A DNA stretch of 64,000 bases from Burhinus oedicnemus (lineage: Eukaryota > Chordata > Aves > Charadriiformes > Burhinidae), in assembly GCA_008921705.1 (NCBI GenBank), contig VFFE01007039.1, forward strand, positions 1,149,605 through 1,213,604, read 5' to 3'. Below the pieces are notes generated by a model. The model worked only from the letters and a program-made list of their open reading frames with translations, did not search any database and was not told the DNA's origin. A program made the position numbers and the translations under genes. Within the stretch, counting starts at the first letter, position 1, and every line of letters begins with the position of its first letter. Below, in pieces: positions 46,621 through 58,189 of this stretch.

Positions 46621-49600
46621 ATTCTCCAAATCAACCCTTTTAATAAAACAGTAACAATATGCTTGGGCTGGGTCGACTGGTCTCTGGTGTTAGCAGAAAC
46701 TCGGCTTCTGCTGCCTCCAGTTTTGGCTCTTCCTCCTTAGCTGCTTCCAAACCCACAAGTTCTGCTGTAACTTCTCTTCGTTCAACTAGCACCTAAAGAG
46801 ACCTGGTGCAACACATGCCTACAACTCAGCCCCTCACTTCTATGGCTGTCCACCTTACAGCTTTGGCTTTTCCACCCTCTGGAGATGGTTTCCCTTGCTG
46901 TGCTGAGGCACCATTTGGATCAGGCTAGCAGTCCCATATTAACTGGGCAGTGTCAGAGCACTAGCTGGTAGGTGACTTCACCACAGCCTCTGCTGGGCTG
47001 TCAGATGGATCAAGTGCCAGAGCGACAGCTCTGCTGGGAGAAGTTTCTCTGAGCATCCTGCCACCATGGGAAGCACTGCCACTGCCTCTCCTGGAAGCAC
47101 CCAGAAACCTCTCCTCATGTCTCATGGCATGGGCCACACAGTGCATATGGCAGCGTTGCATTCCCCCAGCACCTCTGTGGGGTCAGTAGCAGCTGCAGAA
47201 ATGGATACCCAATTTCCCTCTTGGCTTAATGGCACAGCTTCATCACCAGAGCACTCTCTGCCATAGAGGCTGGAGATGCCAGGAAGCCTTCATTGAGCTC
47301 AGGCTGATCTTATCAATAAATGTTACTTTCTGATGTATACTGGCTAAAACCCACATTTGCTTATCTCAGTGGAGATGTCAAGGCCATCTTCTCCCTGCTC
47401 CAGAAAATTCAGACCAATGGAAGAGGTACAAATTTGCTCTTCATTATGTTCTCGCGTGTCTGTGGGACTAGAGATGGCTCCATGGATCCTGACCTTTGCA
47501 GGCTGCACCTAACCAGGCAGCAACTGCAGACCACATTACTGCACAGTTTGGAAGAGTTCTAGCAATTGAAGCAGCCAAGACCAATCTGACTCCAGCTCCA
47601 CTCTGCTCATAAGTTCACTGCAGGGATGAGGTGCCTTCTCCTTCCCAAGAGTTAAATAGGGTCTTTCCAACATATTTGACAGGCCACATATTAACTCACA
47701 CCTCAGTAATAAGAAGAGGCGGGGGGGGGGGAATCCACTCAGCAACTATGAGCAGAGGCTATATGAAACATTGTCAGAAGCATTATCCTGCCTATATCCG
47801 CTTTAAGCACAAGGAAAACTAAATCACACCTACAGAAATCCAAAGAGAAAAGAAATCCTACATTATATACTTCATTTTGATCCCTACGTTTTCAGAATCA
47901 AACCTGGAACTAGATGAAAACTTGGGGAACTGTTTTTAGAATTTTTATCTAAGTTTTCTGCATTCTAAACATTTCTTTCTCCAATCATTTATCATCTCAG
48001 AGTTTTCCTGGTGTTCAGGACTACTTCTTTTTCCCTTAGAATAGCTAGAAGTAAGGGACCCATTTCTATAACCTAATACTCGCTCCAGTTAGATAATTCA
48101 GTCGAGGAACAGAAACACCTTGATCTTTTGATTGGTTTCAGTGAAACTTGATAAAGGTCCACGTTAACTGCTATTAAGGTAGGATGGGGACCTATATTTT
48201 TTGCCTCAGAAGAAGGCAGCATTTTGTAACTGCCCTTGTGTATTGATTCCCCCAACAATGCCAGCAATATTTCTGAATCTCTGTGGTCTGTAAATACTTC
48301 TACACACTGTATTTCAAACTATTCTGTAGTATTGATTTGTGATGTACCTGTCATGCTATGATATTTTACCAGTACAGTGCTTTTGCAGCTTTGGTACTGA
48401 CTGTGTTTTCTGCCTTTCTAATGAGCGTGCAACAGCTCAACCCTCTGTGAAGACCCATTACCAGATATGACCAACACATCTAAGCTGAGCTTATTTAAAA
48501 AATAAAGTGATGTGATTGACTAAGCAACACATTTGACTTTGTATCAGGCATATACGAACTACTAGCTCAAACCAGCCATTAGCCCAAAACCAGTATGATG
48601 AGGCTCACCTGCTTCTCTCCCACTTTCCTCTGTGGAAGAAGCAGCTCAGCCCTCCATAGGTGACACACATGCTACTGCCATTGAGAGGTGTTTGGGAAAG
48701 GTAGAAACTGGAAGAACTTCTTCCCAAGCTCCTCTCTGAGCAGCACCTATGATCCCATCCGCCCTGGTGTCTTGGTGGTTGGGTGCTGAGGACTCATGTC
48801 CAGGAACTGCAGAGGTGCCTGGCCCTGGCAGAGAGGAGTCAGGCCAAGAGTAGCACAGATAGCCAGTGAACACAGCTGCCCAACAACAACCAGCTGGTAA
48901 AAAGAAGCAGATCCAGCCCTCCAGTGCCTCATACCTTACATCTTCCGAAAAATTATGCATATATGTGGTGTGAAATGCTGCCATTCTGGTTCAGCGATCA
49001 AAACCAAGTTGCCCACAGGAAGGTCAGCGCTGTGCAGCTGAATAGCAGGGTTTGTTCTTAGCTCCGCTACAGCCCTCCTATGAGCTCTTCAGCTAAAGCG
49101 CTTGCACCTACCTTACTGTACCCATTCATCGCTACGTTGGAAAGACACACGAAGAAATAACATCATTTTCTCTCCTGAATCTCCTAGTTGGTTTTCATGA
49201 AAGGGCATCTCTTTCTTTGGAAAGTTTGTCTAGATTAGGCAAGAGTCAAGACTAGTCTTCTCCTTCCCCCAAAATGGGCAGACTATGCGTGGTGGGGGCC
49301 AGGATCTGTGTTAAGGTCCCTGTCTATCACTGTACAACCACAACAACAGTGCTCATTAAGTCAGGCACTCGTGTTGCCCAGCTGTTAGAGGATTCAGAAA
49401 ACACAGCACTTGACTCCAGCCCATCCTCAATCTTTCTCCCAGTGGCTCTTCTTGTGCCACAGCAGCAGTCCCCTTCGCATATGGAAACAAAATTGGAAAA
49501 AGCCTGCAAAACACCTTTCCTCCTTCCATCATTCAGGATATATCAGGAAACCCTATCTGTGGGTCAAGGAAACAGGGAGGCAGAGAAAGAGGGATCCCAT

Positions 49601-50717
49601 CGTCTCAAGGCACAAATATAGTAATGGCGGCTATTCACTCTGCCCAACACTAGGCAGTAAATTAAGGTGCCAACACTGAAGGAGGTAAGTCATGCTAAGC
49701 TACCCATATATTGAGAGAGGAAGGTACCCTTCTGAATTTGTGCTCAGAGGACTATATTAAGCTTCTATTTGTCCTCTCCTACCTGGTGTGCTAAACCTCC
49801 CAAAATGCATATTACACATGGTTTAGAGGTAGATAGGTTTTAAGTCAACATTAGCATACGCTTAAAGGTGGTGTTCAACTGTAAGTATTTTGGTGGAGCA
49901 GTAATTATTAAAACAGTGTGGAAAAATTATAGATTTTAATATTAGTACAGCTGGGAAACAAGCTAGGGATGGGAAAGGGATCCTTCAGTTTCTTTCCTAT
50001 ATAACCTTCTTTTGGGGAAGAAACCGCAATAAACTATCAGGTCAGTGTCAGTTCATCAGAAAAAATGCCAAGGCTGCCTTTCTCATGATATTTTGAGCGC
50101 ATATACACTGGAAATAGGCAAGAATAAGAAGTCTCATGACATCTCTGCCAATTCATGTCTGGATTGCATTATCCTTTGAGAAGGAGAGCGAGCCCCTCCC
50201 AGAACAGGGAGTCATTTCCATGAAGAGCTGTGAAACGGAGCCAAAGCTTAGAGCAGATCGAGGGGGAAGCAAGCCACAGCGCAGCCCCAGGCCCCCGGCT
50301 CACCCTGCAGCAAGCGGGCAACCCCTCTGGGTCCCACTGCTGGTGGCTGGGGGCAGAGCTGAGACTCTTGTTAAAAGCCAGGCATCTGTTTTCAATGCTG
50401 AAATAGGAGTTTAGAAGCTTAACTTTAAAGGCACTTCCCCCTCTATTAAATAAATAAAAGCTGACCTCTCCTGGTTCACATCTCCCTATGAAGGGCATTC
50501 ACTTGGGCTCACAGCAGCTTTGGCCCTCGCTATCGAGAGAAAAACTCTCCCATAGGGACATTACCAGAAGGTGCTGCTCTAGACTGCACCTGGGAGGAAC
50601 TCCTCTCTTCCCCTTGACCAGAGCAGGAACCTAGAGACATTAACCCTGTTGGGCAAAAGATAACTTCTGCAAATACTTCTTGTGCAATATGAAAGAATCT
50701 ACAAATCTTCCAGCCAG
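46621..50717. other. Noncoding sequence, no gene recognised
   Basis: Moderate GC with a G11 run at 47721-47731. Frames at 48984-48646 (minus, 112 codons) and 49274-49621 (plus, 115 codons) are unrecognised. No RNA gene or mobile element stands out. Confidence 0.5.
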
Positions 50718-50830
50718 TACAAGCTTGTACACCACTCTGCAGAATCGCATTGACTTGGGTCAGGTACATGTGTACCATGTGCAGGTATGTATATGGGCAA
50801 ATGTGTGTATATGTGCACCCACATGTACAC
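50718..50830. repeat. Palindrome-rich, alternating TG/AC low-complexity block
   Basis: It starts with the perfect 14-base palindrome GTACAAGCTTGTAC (50718-50731). From 50763 the DNA is mostly alternating purine-pyrimidine (GTACATGTGTACC, GTATGTATATG, GTGTGTATATGTGCAC, CACATGTACAC) with partly complementary halves. It probably derives from a degraded TG/TA repeat. Such DNA can adopt Z-form or cruciform structures. Confidence 0.6.
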
Positions 50831-53800
50831 AATAAAAAACTTTGTAATCATTGTTTCATTTTAAAAAAGCCTTTCAGAGAAGCGTATCATTTTTTGAGAA
50901 ATTAAGCTTAAATAGCCCTCCTCTCCCTGTTTTCTCCTGGTCAGGTTATGGTTTGCCACTGTATAGTTGGCTCATTAATTCATTCTCTGCTTGCCATACA
51001 TCTTTTGACATTCTCCTCCCACAGCACGCAAGAGCTCCCCACACACGGAAGTGAGATTTGCCTGTATGGTTGATCCTGTGTCGGTGGTGGATCCTGACAA
51101 GTGCATCCTTTAGCAAGGCTCATGTGCTCCCTGGGCTGGCAGCCAGCCAGTAAATTCCAAATCAGGTTGGCCAGCTGCATGTAGCATACTGAGACACAAA
51201 GCGGATGAGGAACCACAGCATTGTGTGCCAACGAGCAAGGATCATGCCTGATGGCAGGAGAGACAGAAGTTGGCTGCATAAAGATCTCACATCTGTTTGC
51301 CTAGCAAACACCACCCATATGGAATAGTATTGACGGGACAGGAAGATTTGCCAGGTGCTTTTGAAGGCCTCTCCAACCCAAAGAAGCCACCAAAATGACC
51401 CTACAAGTTGCTAAGTATTCTTAAGGTTTACTCCGTTGACAATTTCCCCTGCTCATGCTCTAACCTCAGTACCTCTTCCCTCACGTTCATCCTAGCTCTC
51501 AGCAGATTCCAGATCAAACACAAGCAGCGACTCATCCTTTTATACTGCACACAGTCATGTCCAGACTAAATGCCTACAAAGGACATCCATAGGATACATG
51601 TACCTTGGGTGGAATAAGCACTGAAGTTCGTATTCCTGCATATCATCATAAGCCACTCGCATAATGACTTTGTGTGAGGATATTCATTTTATCAGACCAG
51701 TTAGGCACATAGAAGTAACATTACACAGGCATCCATCTCCTTGGATGTCTGTGCAGTAGAAAAGCACTGTCACGTCAGAGAGCTGCTGCTGAGTGAGTGT
51801 TAAGGTAAAAACGTGTATCAGTGTGACACATCGCAGCCTCTAGATATTGAAGGAGACATTTCAATAAGGTCACACGTCTAGTGCCAGCAGACAGGCAACT
51901 CCTTGCAACCCTTGAAAATGACCCGGTGCTTAATACAGACAGCCATTTCAAGGAGACTGACATGGTATGATTATACCCAGTATTGAAGCACAGCTCCGCA
52001 GCTAAATGCGCTACCTAACTCACGAGGACTGAGAATTTAACTCATTTCTGTTTCCACATACCTTCAGCTGAAGTCATTGTATAGGAGTGGAGGTGTTTGC
52101 ACTGAAAAAACAAGTAGCTCAGTCTTTTTCAGACTCAGTAACTTGTAAAGCACTTGGACTACCATACTTGGAGACTAAAAATACACAAAAGAAGCATAGG
52201 AGTCACCTACTCTGACTGTGCAAATATCTGGCCTATATAAACCCAAGTTCTCATTGTTGGTTTCATTGTCTTCTTTCCAAGTGTTATTACATCTTCTCAG
52301 ACTTGAACTGTCAAGTACTCAGAGTGGAACATTTCCTACTTTGGTCTTACACAGCATCTAGTACCAACGAGGCCCAAACCCCCATGCTACCAAAAGACAA
52401 ATAACATCTTGAATACTGCTGTTGGGTACATGATTTATTGCTGTTGTTCTCCTTCAGGCTGATGCAGAGGACACCCAGTCTAAAACAAGATGACAGCACT
52501 AAAGATTTGGAGCTCTTGATTCTCCAGATCTGTAGACCGACCCCCCCTGCGCTGCCTTGCATGGCCCCATTCCCACTTAACCGGATGCAGCACAAGGGTT
52601 GAACCTTTCCATCCCACCACACACCGCTCATGGACCTGTTAATGACCACTTTCTCTTCCCACAGGTTAACATCTTTGGTATTTAGCAAAACTGTGTGTTC
52701 ACAATGCTTGCCATGCTGTTCACACAAGAAATCAAAACTGTTTATTTTTGCAACAGGCAAATTGTGGGCTAATTTATACAGATGTATTTATTCAGTGACT
52801 CATTAACAGTAAGTATCAGGAACCTAATTTACTGCAACATCAGCCCACAGATTGTGGCAAATTATGTTACACAGAGAAGCAGGACCCAGGTCTGTCAGAA
52901 CTGACTTTTAAAGTTGAGGTTTAATTTTAGCATCCGTTTCACAGCCAGCTTTCAGCAGCAGGGTGGATTCTGTCGGTACTCTGAGCCAATGCTGACCAAC
53001 CTATCTTCAAGACTTTTTTATTATTACTAGTATTATTATTTTTTATTCTAGTGACAATTTTTTTTATATGGCAAAACATAAGTGTTCCTGAGGATTAAAT
53101 AGGAAAGCATATAGGGTCTGAGTGCTTTAAAAAGCACTTCAATAAAATTATATCAATAATTGATTCCTTGTTCCTCTATCAAACCAAAGAAATATTGCTG
53201 GGGTGGTACAAGGAAAGGAAATATTTATCTAAAACAGCTTTTAATTTTTAGATTTACTTTGCCTAGTAAACAAGTACAAGCCAATGTTTTTCTTTAACTC
53301 CAATTTGAAAAAGTTTGTATTTAAGGCACTTGTAATGAAAGAACATAAGAAGTAAGGATCAACACACATACATTCTGCAAAAGAAGAACATTCTCCTTGC
53401 CTGCAATGGTCTAGCGGCCAGACTAGAGGCCCTAGAGGCAAAAAAGGCTTTTTTCTTCCTTCCACTCGATTCAAAGAAATTAAGCTATGGTCTCTAACCA
53501 TCAGGAGAAAGTTATAACCATCAGGTAGGCTGCAGGGTATTCTGAGAAAAAGTTTTTCCTTGAGTCTCTCCTATCGGAGCTGTTCTACTTCTCAATGAAT
53601 ATGTATAAATTCATTAAGAGACAGAGAAAGAGACACTAATTAGTACACTTAGCTGGGAAGGCTGGTTACCCGGTCCCAGTCCCTGCTCTAGTGAATATCT
53701 CATTATCTGTACAAAGAGGAACCAGGGGCAAAAGACAAGTTATAAACATTCCTCTTTCCAACCCAGAGCGTCCTATAGCTTGGGCAGGCAGAGAAGTCTC

Positions 53801-55353
53801 ACGTGCCACATTGTGGTTGAGTGCCCTGAGAATTGTACTCAGCACTAAAAGGTGATCCATAGTGATCAATCTAACCTGGAAAACCCTTACCCTCTCCATC
53901 TTTAAGTATTTCAGCTGAGAAAAGAAGGGGAAAGGCAAAGAAGTCCCATTCTGATTTCAAGATGCACATGCAGAAATTAAAGTCCCTAAAACCAGCAGTG
54001 CCTCGCAAAAGCTTCAGATCACAAGTCCCCTTCCTTACTACTCCAGATCAACACCTGTTAGCTTGGTCAGATACTCCCACAATTTAAAAATATAAACAAC
54101 ATGTATGTTTTGAGTGCTAGGTTTTTCCTCTGATCATGCCTTTCCCAGAGTGACACATGCAAGCTTTAGTATAAGCTTTAGTTTATTGCTTGCATTTAAA
54201 TTTATACACAGCCCATAAAAGATTAATACATATCCATGAAGAAGACTTCTATATCAGTCAGATCAAAATTAATGAAAACAGTCAACTAAGTAGGTGGCTG
54301 TTCTACATGTTTTTATTCTAACATTATCCTATCACACGTTACACTACCCTGAAAGTGTTTCAATGTATTTTGTATGTGTTGTGAAATGCTTTTGTGGTCT
54401 CTTGCCACTGCACCCTGGTGAAAAACACCCCCTGGTTAGAAGTGTTTGAATAAATTACTAAATCCAGCACAAAGGAAGAAAGCCAATACAGAAATTGGGG
54501 AGGAGGAGAAATCAGTGTGAGGAGAGAATATATTCTTAGACACAAACTCCCTTGCATAATACTTTGTTCAATAGATTGTATTTTTCTTTAGCACTGAGGG
54601 AAGAAGCTTTTTGCAGATTAGAACATTTTGAGCATTTGATGGAAGGCAGGGAAAGTTTATTTATAAACAGAACCACAAAGGAACAATAGGCGCTAACATC
54701 TGTAGTCACTTGTGAGTTATGTTTCCGGGTGTCGGCCTAAGAATATGAATTATTTCTTTGCAGACCGTCCAGTTCATCACCCAGTCCAGGTCAATGAAAG
54801 TAAGAGCCCTTGCACTACCTTTATTTGTCTTCAAGACTAACCTCATACAAGACAATGACTTTTTTTTTTTTTTTTGAGAACAGACATATTGTATTTCTGA
54901 AGAGCTTTTAAATCATGAAAAAAAAAATCATTTCCTGTAACCCTTCTTTTTCTCTCCATTGAAGTATAAAAACAGCGCTCCACCTGCTAACACTCACAGA
55001 CCAATAACTTAAATTTTGGCACTTATTTATAGACTCAATAGATCCATCCACACCTGCTTTTCCCTTAATTAGTTGGCTGTCCAAAGGCTGCAGACTGGCT
55101 CCTGCCAGCTTCCTGTACTAATAGGAAGATCATTTAGGGCTGATGTAAAAGCACAAAACAAATAAATAAAAAGATCTCATGCAGAAATACTAACAAGGAG
55201 GATATTAACACAAAAGGGGAAAAATTAACAAAAACTGAGAGGGGCATGCATTGTTGGGGAAGGTTGGTTGCTTGGTTTTGCTGGATTTTTTAAAGTCAAA
55301 TCTGAGAAATATTTAAGCCTGTAAAGGTCTGTAGGGTGATAAATAACCAGTGC
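50831..55353. other. Noncoding sequence, no gene recognised
   Basis: AT-rich unique DNA. It includes a TTA-rich patch at 53014-53047, a T16 run at 54860-54875 and an A9-type run near 54919. The 137-codon minus frame at 52760-52347 matches no family I recognise. No further CR1 copy is seen. Confidence 0.5.
54860..54875. repeat. Poly-T run (T16)
   Basis: Sixteen consecutive T, with no associated retrocopy recognised. Confidence 0.9.
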
Positions 55354-55404
55354 GGGGCCCGAATTCGGTACCATTCCACTTCTTTCAAGGAGTTTTGGAT
55401 CACC
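55354..55404. repeat. Abutting 6-base palindromes; possible old repeat relic
   Basis: GGGCCC, GAATTC and GGTACC lie end to end at 55355-55372. The following bases (CATTCCACTT, TTCAAGGAGTTTTGGATC) resemble a diverged copy of a sauropsid repeat that I recall as GGGCCTGATTCTGCAC, then CTTCAATGGGAGTTTTGCC. The natural repeat explanation is preferred. A cloning linker carried into the assembly is the alternative, because three abutting sites for common enzymes look like a polylinker. Confidence 0.35.
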
Positions 55405-58151
55405 ATAGAGGAGATAAAATCTTTAGCCTCCTCCCACTACGCATCTTATAAAGAGAGCTATTGTGGTGGTAGGAGTCAAACTATTATTAGATTAGCTATT
55501 AGCCAGAGGGAAGAAAACGCTTGAGAGAGATTTACTTTTCACAGTGCTATCAGCTGAGTCGCTAAAATAGTAGGCGTTTGAAGACTTAAATGACAGGAAC
55601 ATTCTAAGCACCTAAATGGTCAGGGAATGTTTTGTTAGGGTTTTTTTGGTTTTGGGGTTTTTTTGTTGTTCTTTTGGGGTTTTTTTAAGAAAACACTTAG
55701 GTCTTATTTTTCCAGGCTAGTAACATGGGGGTAGCATTTCCTACATATAGCCAGCATACATCTTTGCAAAAAAGTTAGTCTTTTATTCCCAGATACGGAC
55801 CGTGTTGAGGCAACACCCTGTTGTAACTTGCACCCAGCCCATTTCAAAGGATGGGATTAGCTTCAAGCAAGGGCTGCGAATTGCGCAGAAGATACCGGTT
55901 TTCTTCAGTGCTCTGCTGCTTTTAAGTTCCTGCCTTAACACACAAGGTACAGCACCCAGCACAAGGACATTCTCATCCATCTTATACCCTCCAGACAGAG
56001 CCGTAATTACAAAGTCAGGTCCTACACTGCTCAGACCTTTCAAAGTTTTATTTTTAGGAGAGCAGCTCCAGTAAAGCATCCAAGTTTTACTGTTTCCAAG
56101 GCTCAAAGAAAAAAATTGCCTTGTGGTGCATGTTAGGACAGGAGGAAAGAAAAACTGTGTAATTAAATACCTAAGGATGAAATAGAACAAGTAGAATAGT
56201 AAGAATTAATTACTCATCTGAGGGTTTGCTTTGACCCGCTATTCTGCAGTCACACCTATTTTACTATTATATTTCAATAACCCATTTTTGTTCTGCTGCA
56301 AGGCTCAGACCTATGATATTACATTAGATGAATTTCCCACATTTCTTTTCTGTTTGGGAAGTGGTATAATTATAGCGACTGATTTGGAGAGCAACAGTTT
56401 GAAAATGTTGCTTGAGGTGTACCAAAGTCCCACGACTTGTTAATAAGTCACTTCTCTCCCAGGGGCTATTTTTTTTTTTTTCCTACCTCTTGAAATAACA
56501 ACATTGCGACATTTTCCTAAGGTTGTGGGCATGCCAAAACCCAAGGATAAGAGGAGATGTTTGGGTGTATCTATCAGAGCGCAGGGCCAGCTTAGCTCTT
56601 GCACAGGCTGAGAAGGCTTTCCTGTTAAAAGGTTGAGTCCTCAAAGACGACTGAAATCTCTGCTGACTTGGACTACCTGTGAATGTGTTGTGCCTCAAAA
56701 GGGCCTGTTTGTCATCCAAAGTCAGAAGCTTTTGAGAAAAGGCAACTCAAGACACCTCTGTGAGACACACAGCCTGGGGCTTAAACATCCCAGCTCCTAC
56801 CCTACTCCTCGGAGAGGGCCATGCCAGCATCACTATCAGGAGCTCACTGCAACCCTCCCCTGCCTAAAGGCTGCCCAGGACAGCCTCCAAGCAAGGACTT
56901 CACGGACTCTAGTGCACCCAGGACAGTCCAGACTCCTCTTGCCTGCCAGAAAGATGTTTAACACGTCTTGCACCCACCTGCAAGCGCTTCTAGCTCGCTC
57001 TAAGCTTGAACTCCAGCGGGATGGGGGGACGTGCTTGGACCTGGAACTCTGACTCTTCAACGTGTGCGAGGGCAACTCAAGGGACAGGACTCATCACTGG
57101 GTCAGCTCCAGAAACCCAGCTCAGAGGAGGCAATCACAGGGGAGCTTAACATACAGCTTCTGAGGTATGAGTGTTTTAAGGGCATGGGAAAGGCATCAGG
57201 CCAAAGATACAGGCAAGTTTTTACATCTTGCCAGGTGGAAGGGAAAAATGGAGATGCATCAGCCTGCTGTTGCAAGCTTCAAGCTGTCACAGCCACCACA
57301 AGAGAAAGCACTGAAGACTGGGAGAGACAGACCACAGGTTTGAATTCCCTTTCTCTTCTACTGGCCCACAGATATTTCAAAACACGACTATAACTTCCAT
57401 TCCACAGTAACCAAAATTAATTTTGCTACACAAAAAAAGAACGTAACCACTTAATCTTAAGACACCCTATTTCCTCTTTAGTGATATGTATTTCAAGTAA
57501 AAACCTCTATGTTAACTTTAACTGCTTAAGTCACCACTATTTTCAACAACAACAAAACATTTCTATTACTATGGAATAAACCTAGGAAATTCACCGACAA
57601 ATATCTTTGTTATCAGAAGGTCTGGGCTGCCCAGTAATACATGCTGCTCTGGATAAGTAATCCATTGGAAATAAGAAAACTGAGCTGTACAGCTGTCCCC
57701 TGACCTCAGTTTGCCTATAACACACTTTGTAGATGAAAGGGGGACGACCACTGATGACCATCATGGGACAGCATCCAACATGTTCCTTTTGCTAACGCTA
57801 ACTGCACCATGGATGTGTTGTACAAAATGGAAGCTGCGCACACCTACTCCACACCCAGCTATGTAGCCTACAGCAGCACCTCAACCCAGCACTAAACCTG
57901 TAAGTCAATATGCCTTCACTTATGCCTTGCTGTCATTAAGTTCCCATTTCTAGACATTTGCCTCCTTGCTGTATCTCGGTGATGAAGTGAAATTCTCAAG
58001 TTCCAGCTGGCACATAGGTGCTGTTTTCCTTTATGCATGCCTATACACACACAGGTACGTGCATTCAGCTTCTCTTCTCACCCACCTTGAAGTTTTTTCC
58101 CCTTATACTCCAAGCTCTGCCAAACTCCAGCTAATCCTCCTGCCGTTCAAT
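55405..58151. other. Noncoding sequence, no gene recognised
   Basis: It contains a T/G-rich tract at 55637-55687 and a T13 run at 56469-56481. A GC-richer part at 56600-57100 has frames of 139 codons on plus and 79 on minus that I do not recognise. No RNA gene or mobile element is identified. Confidence 0.5.
55637..55687. repeat. T/G-rich low-complexity tract
   Basis: Runs of seven T alternate with GG and GGGG groups, and only a single C interrupts them. Four separated G groups give limited quadruplex potential. Confidence 0.85.
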
Positions 58152-58189
58152 ACTGCTCCAGCTAATGCAGTGACTGCAGCTGGAGTAGT
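58152..58189. repeat. 38-base hairpin with a bulge
   Basis: The outer arms ACTGCTCCAGCT and AGCTGGAGTAGT pair over 12 positions with one G-T wobble. An AAT bulge follows on the 5' side, then GCAG pairs with CTGC around a TGA loop. Pairing stops outside the arms. It is shorter than a typical microRNA precursor and may be the core of an old inverted-repeat element. Confidence 0.65.
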
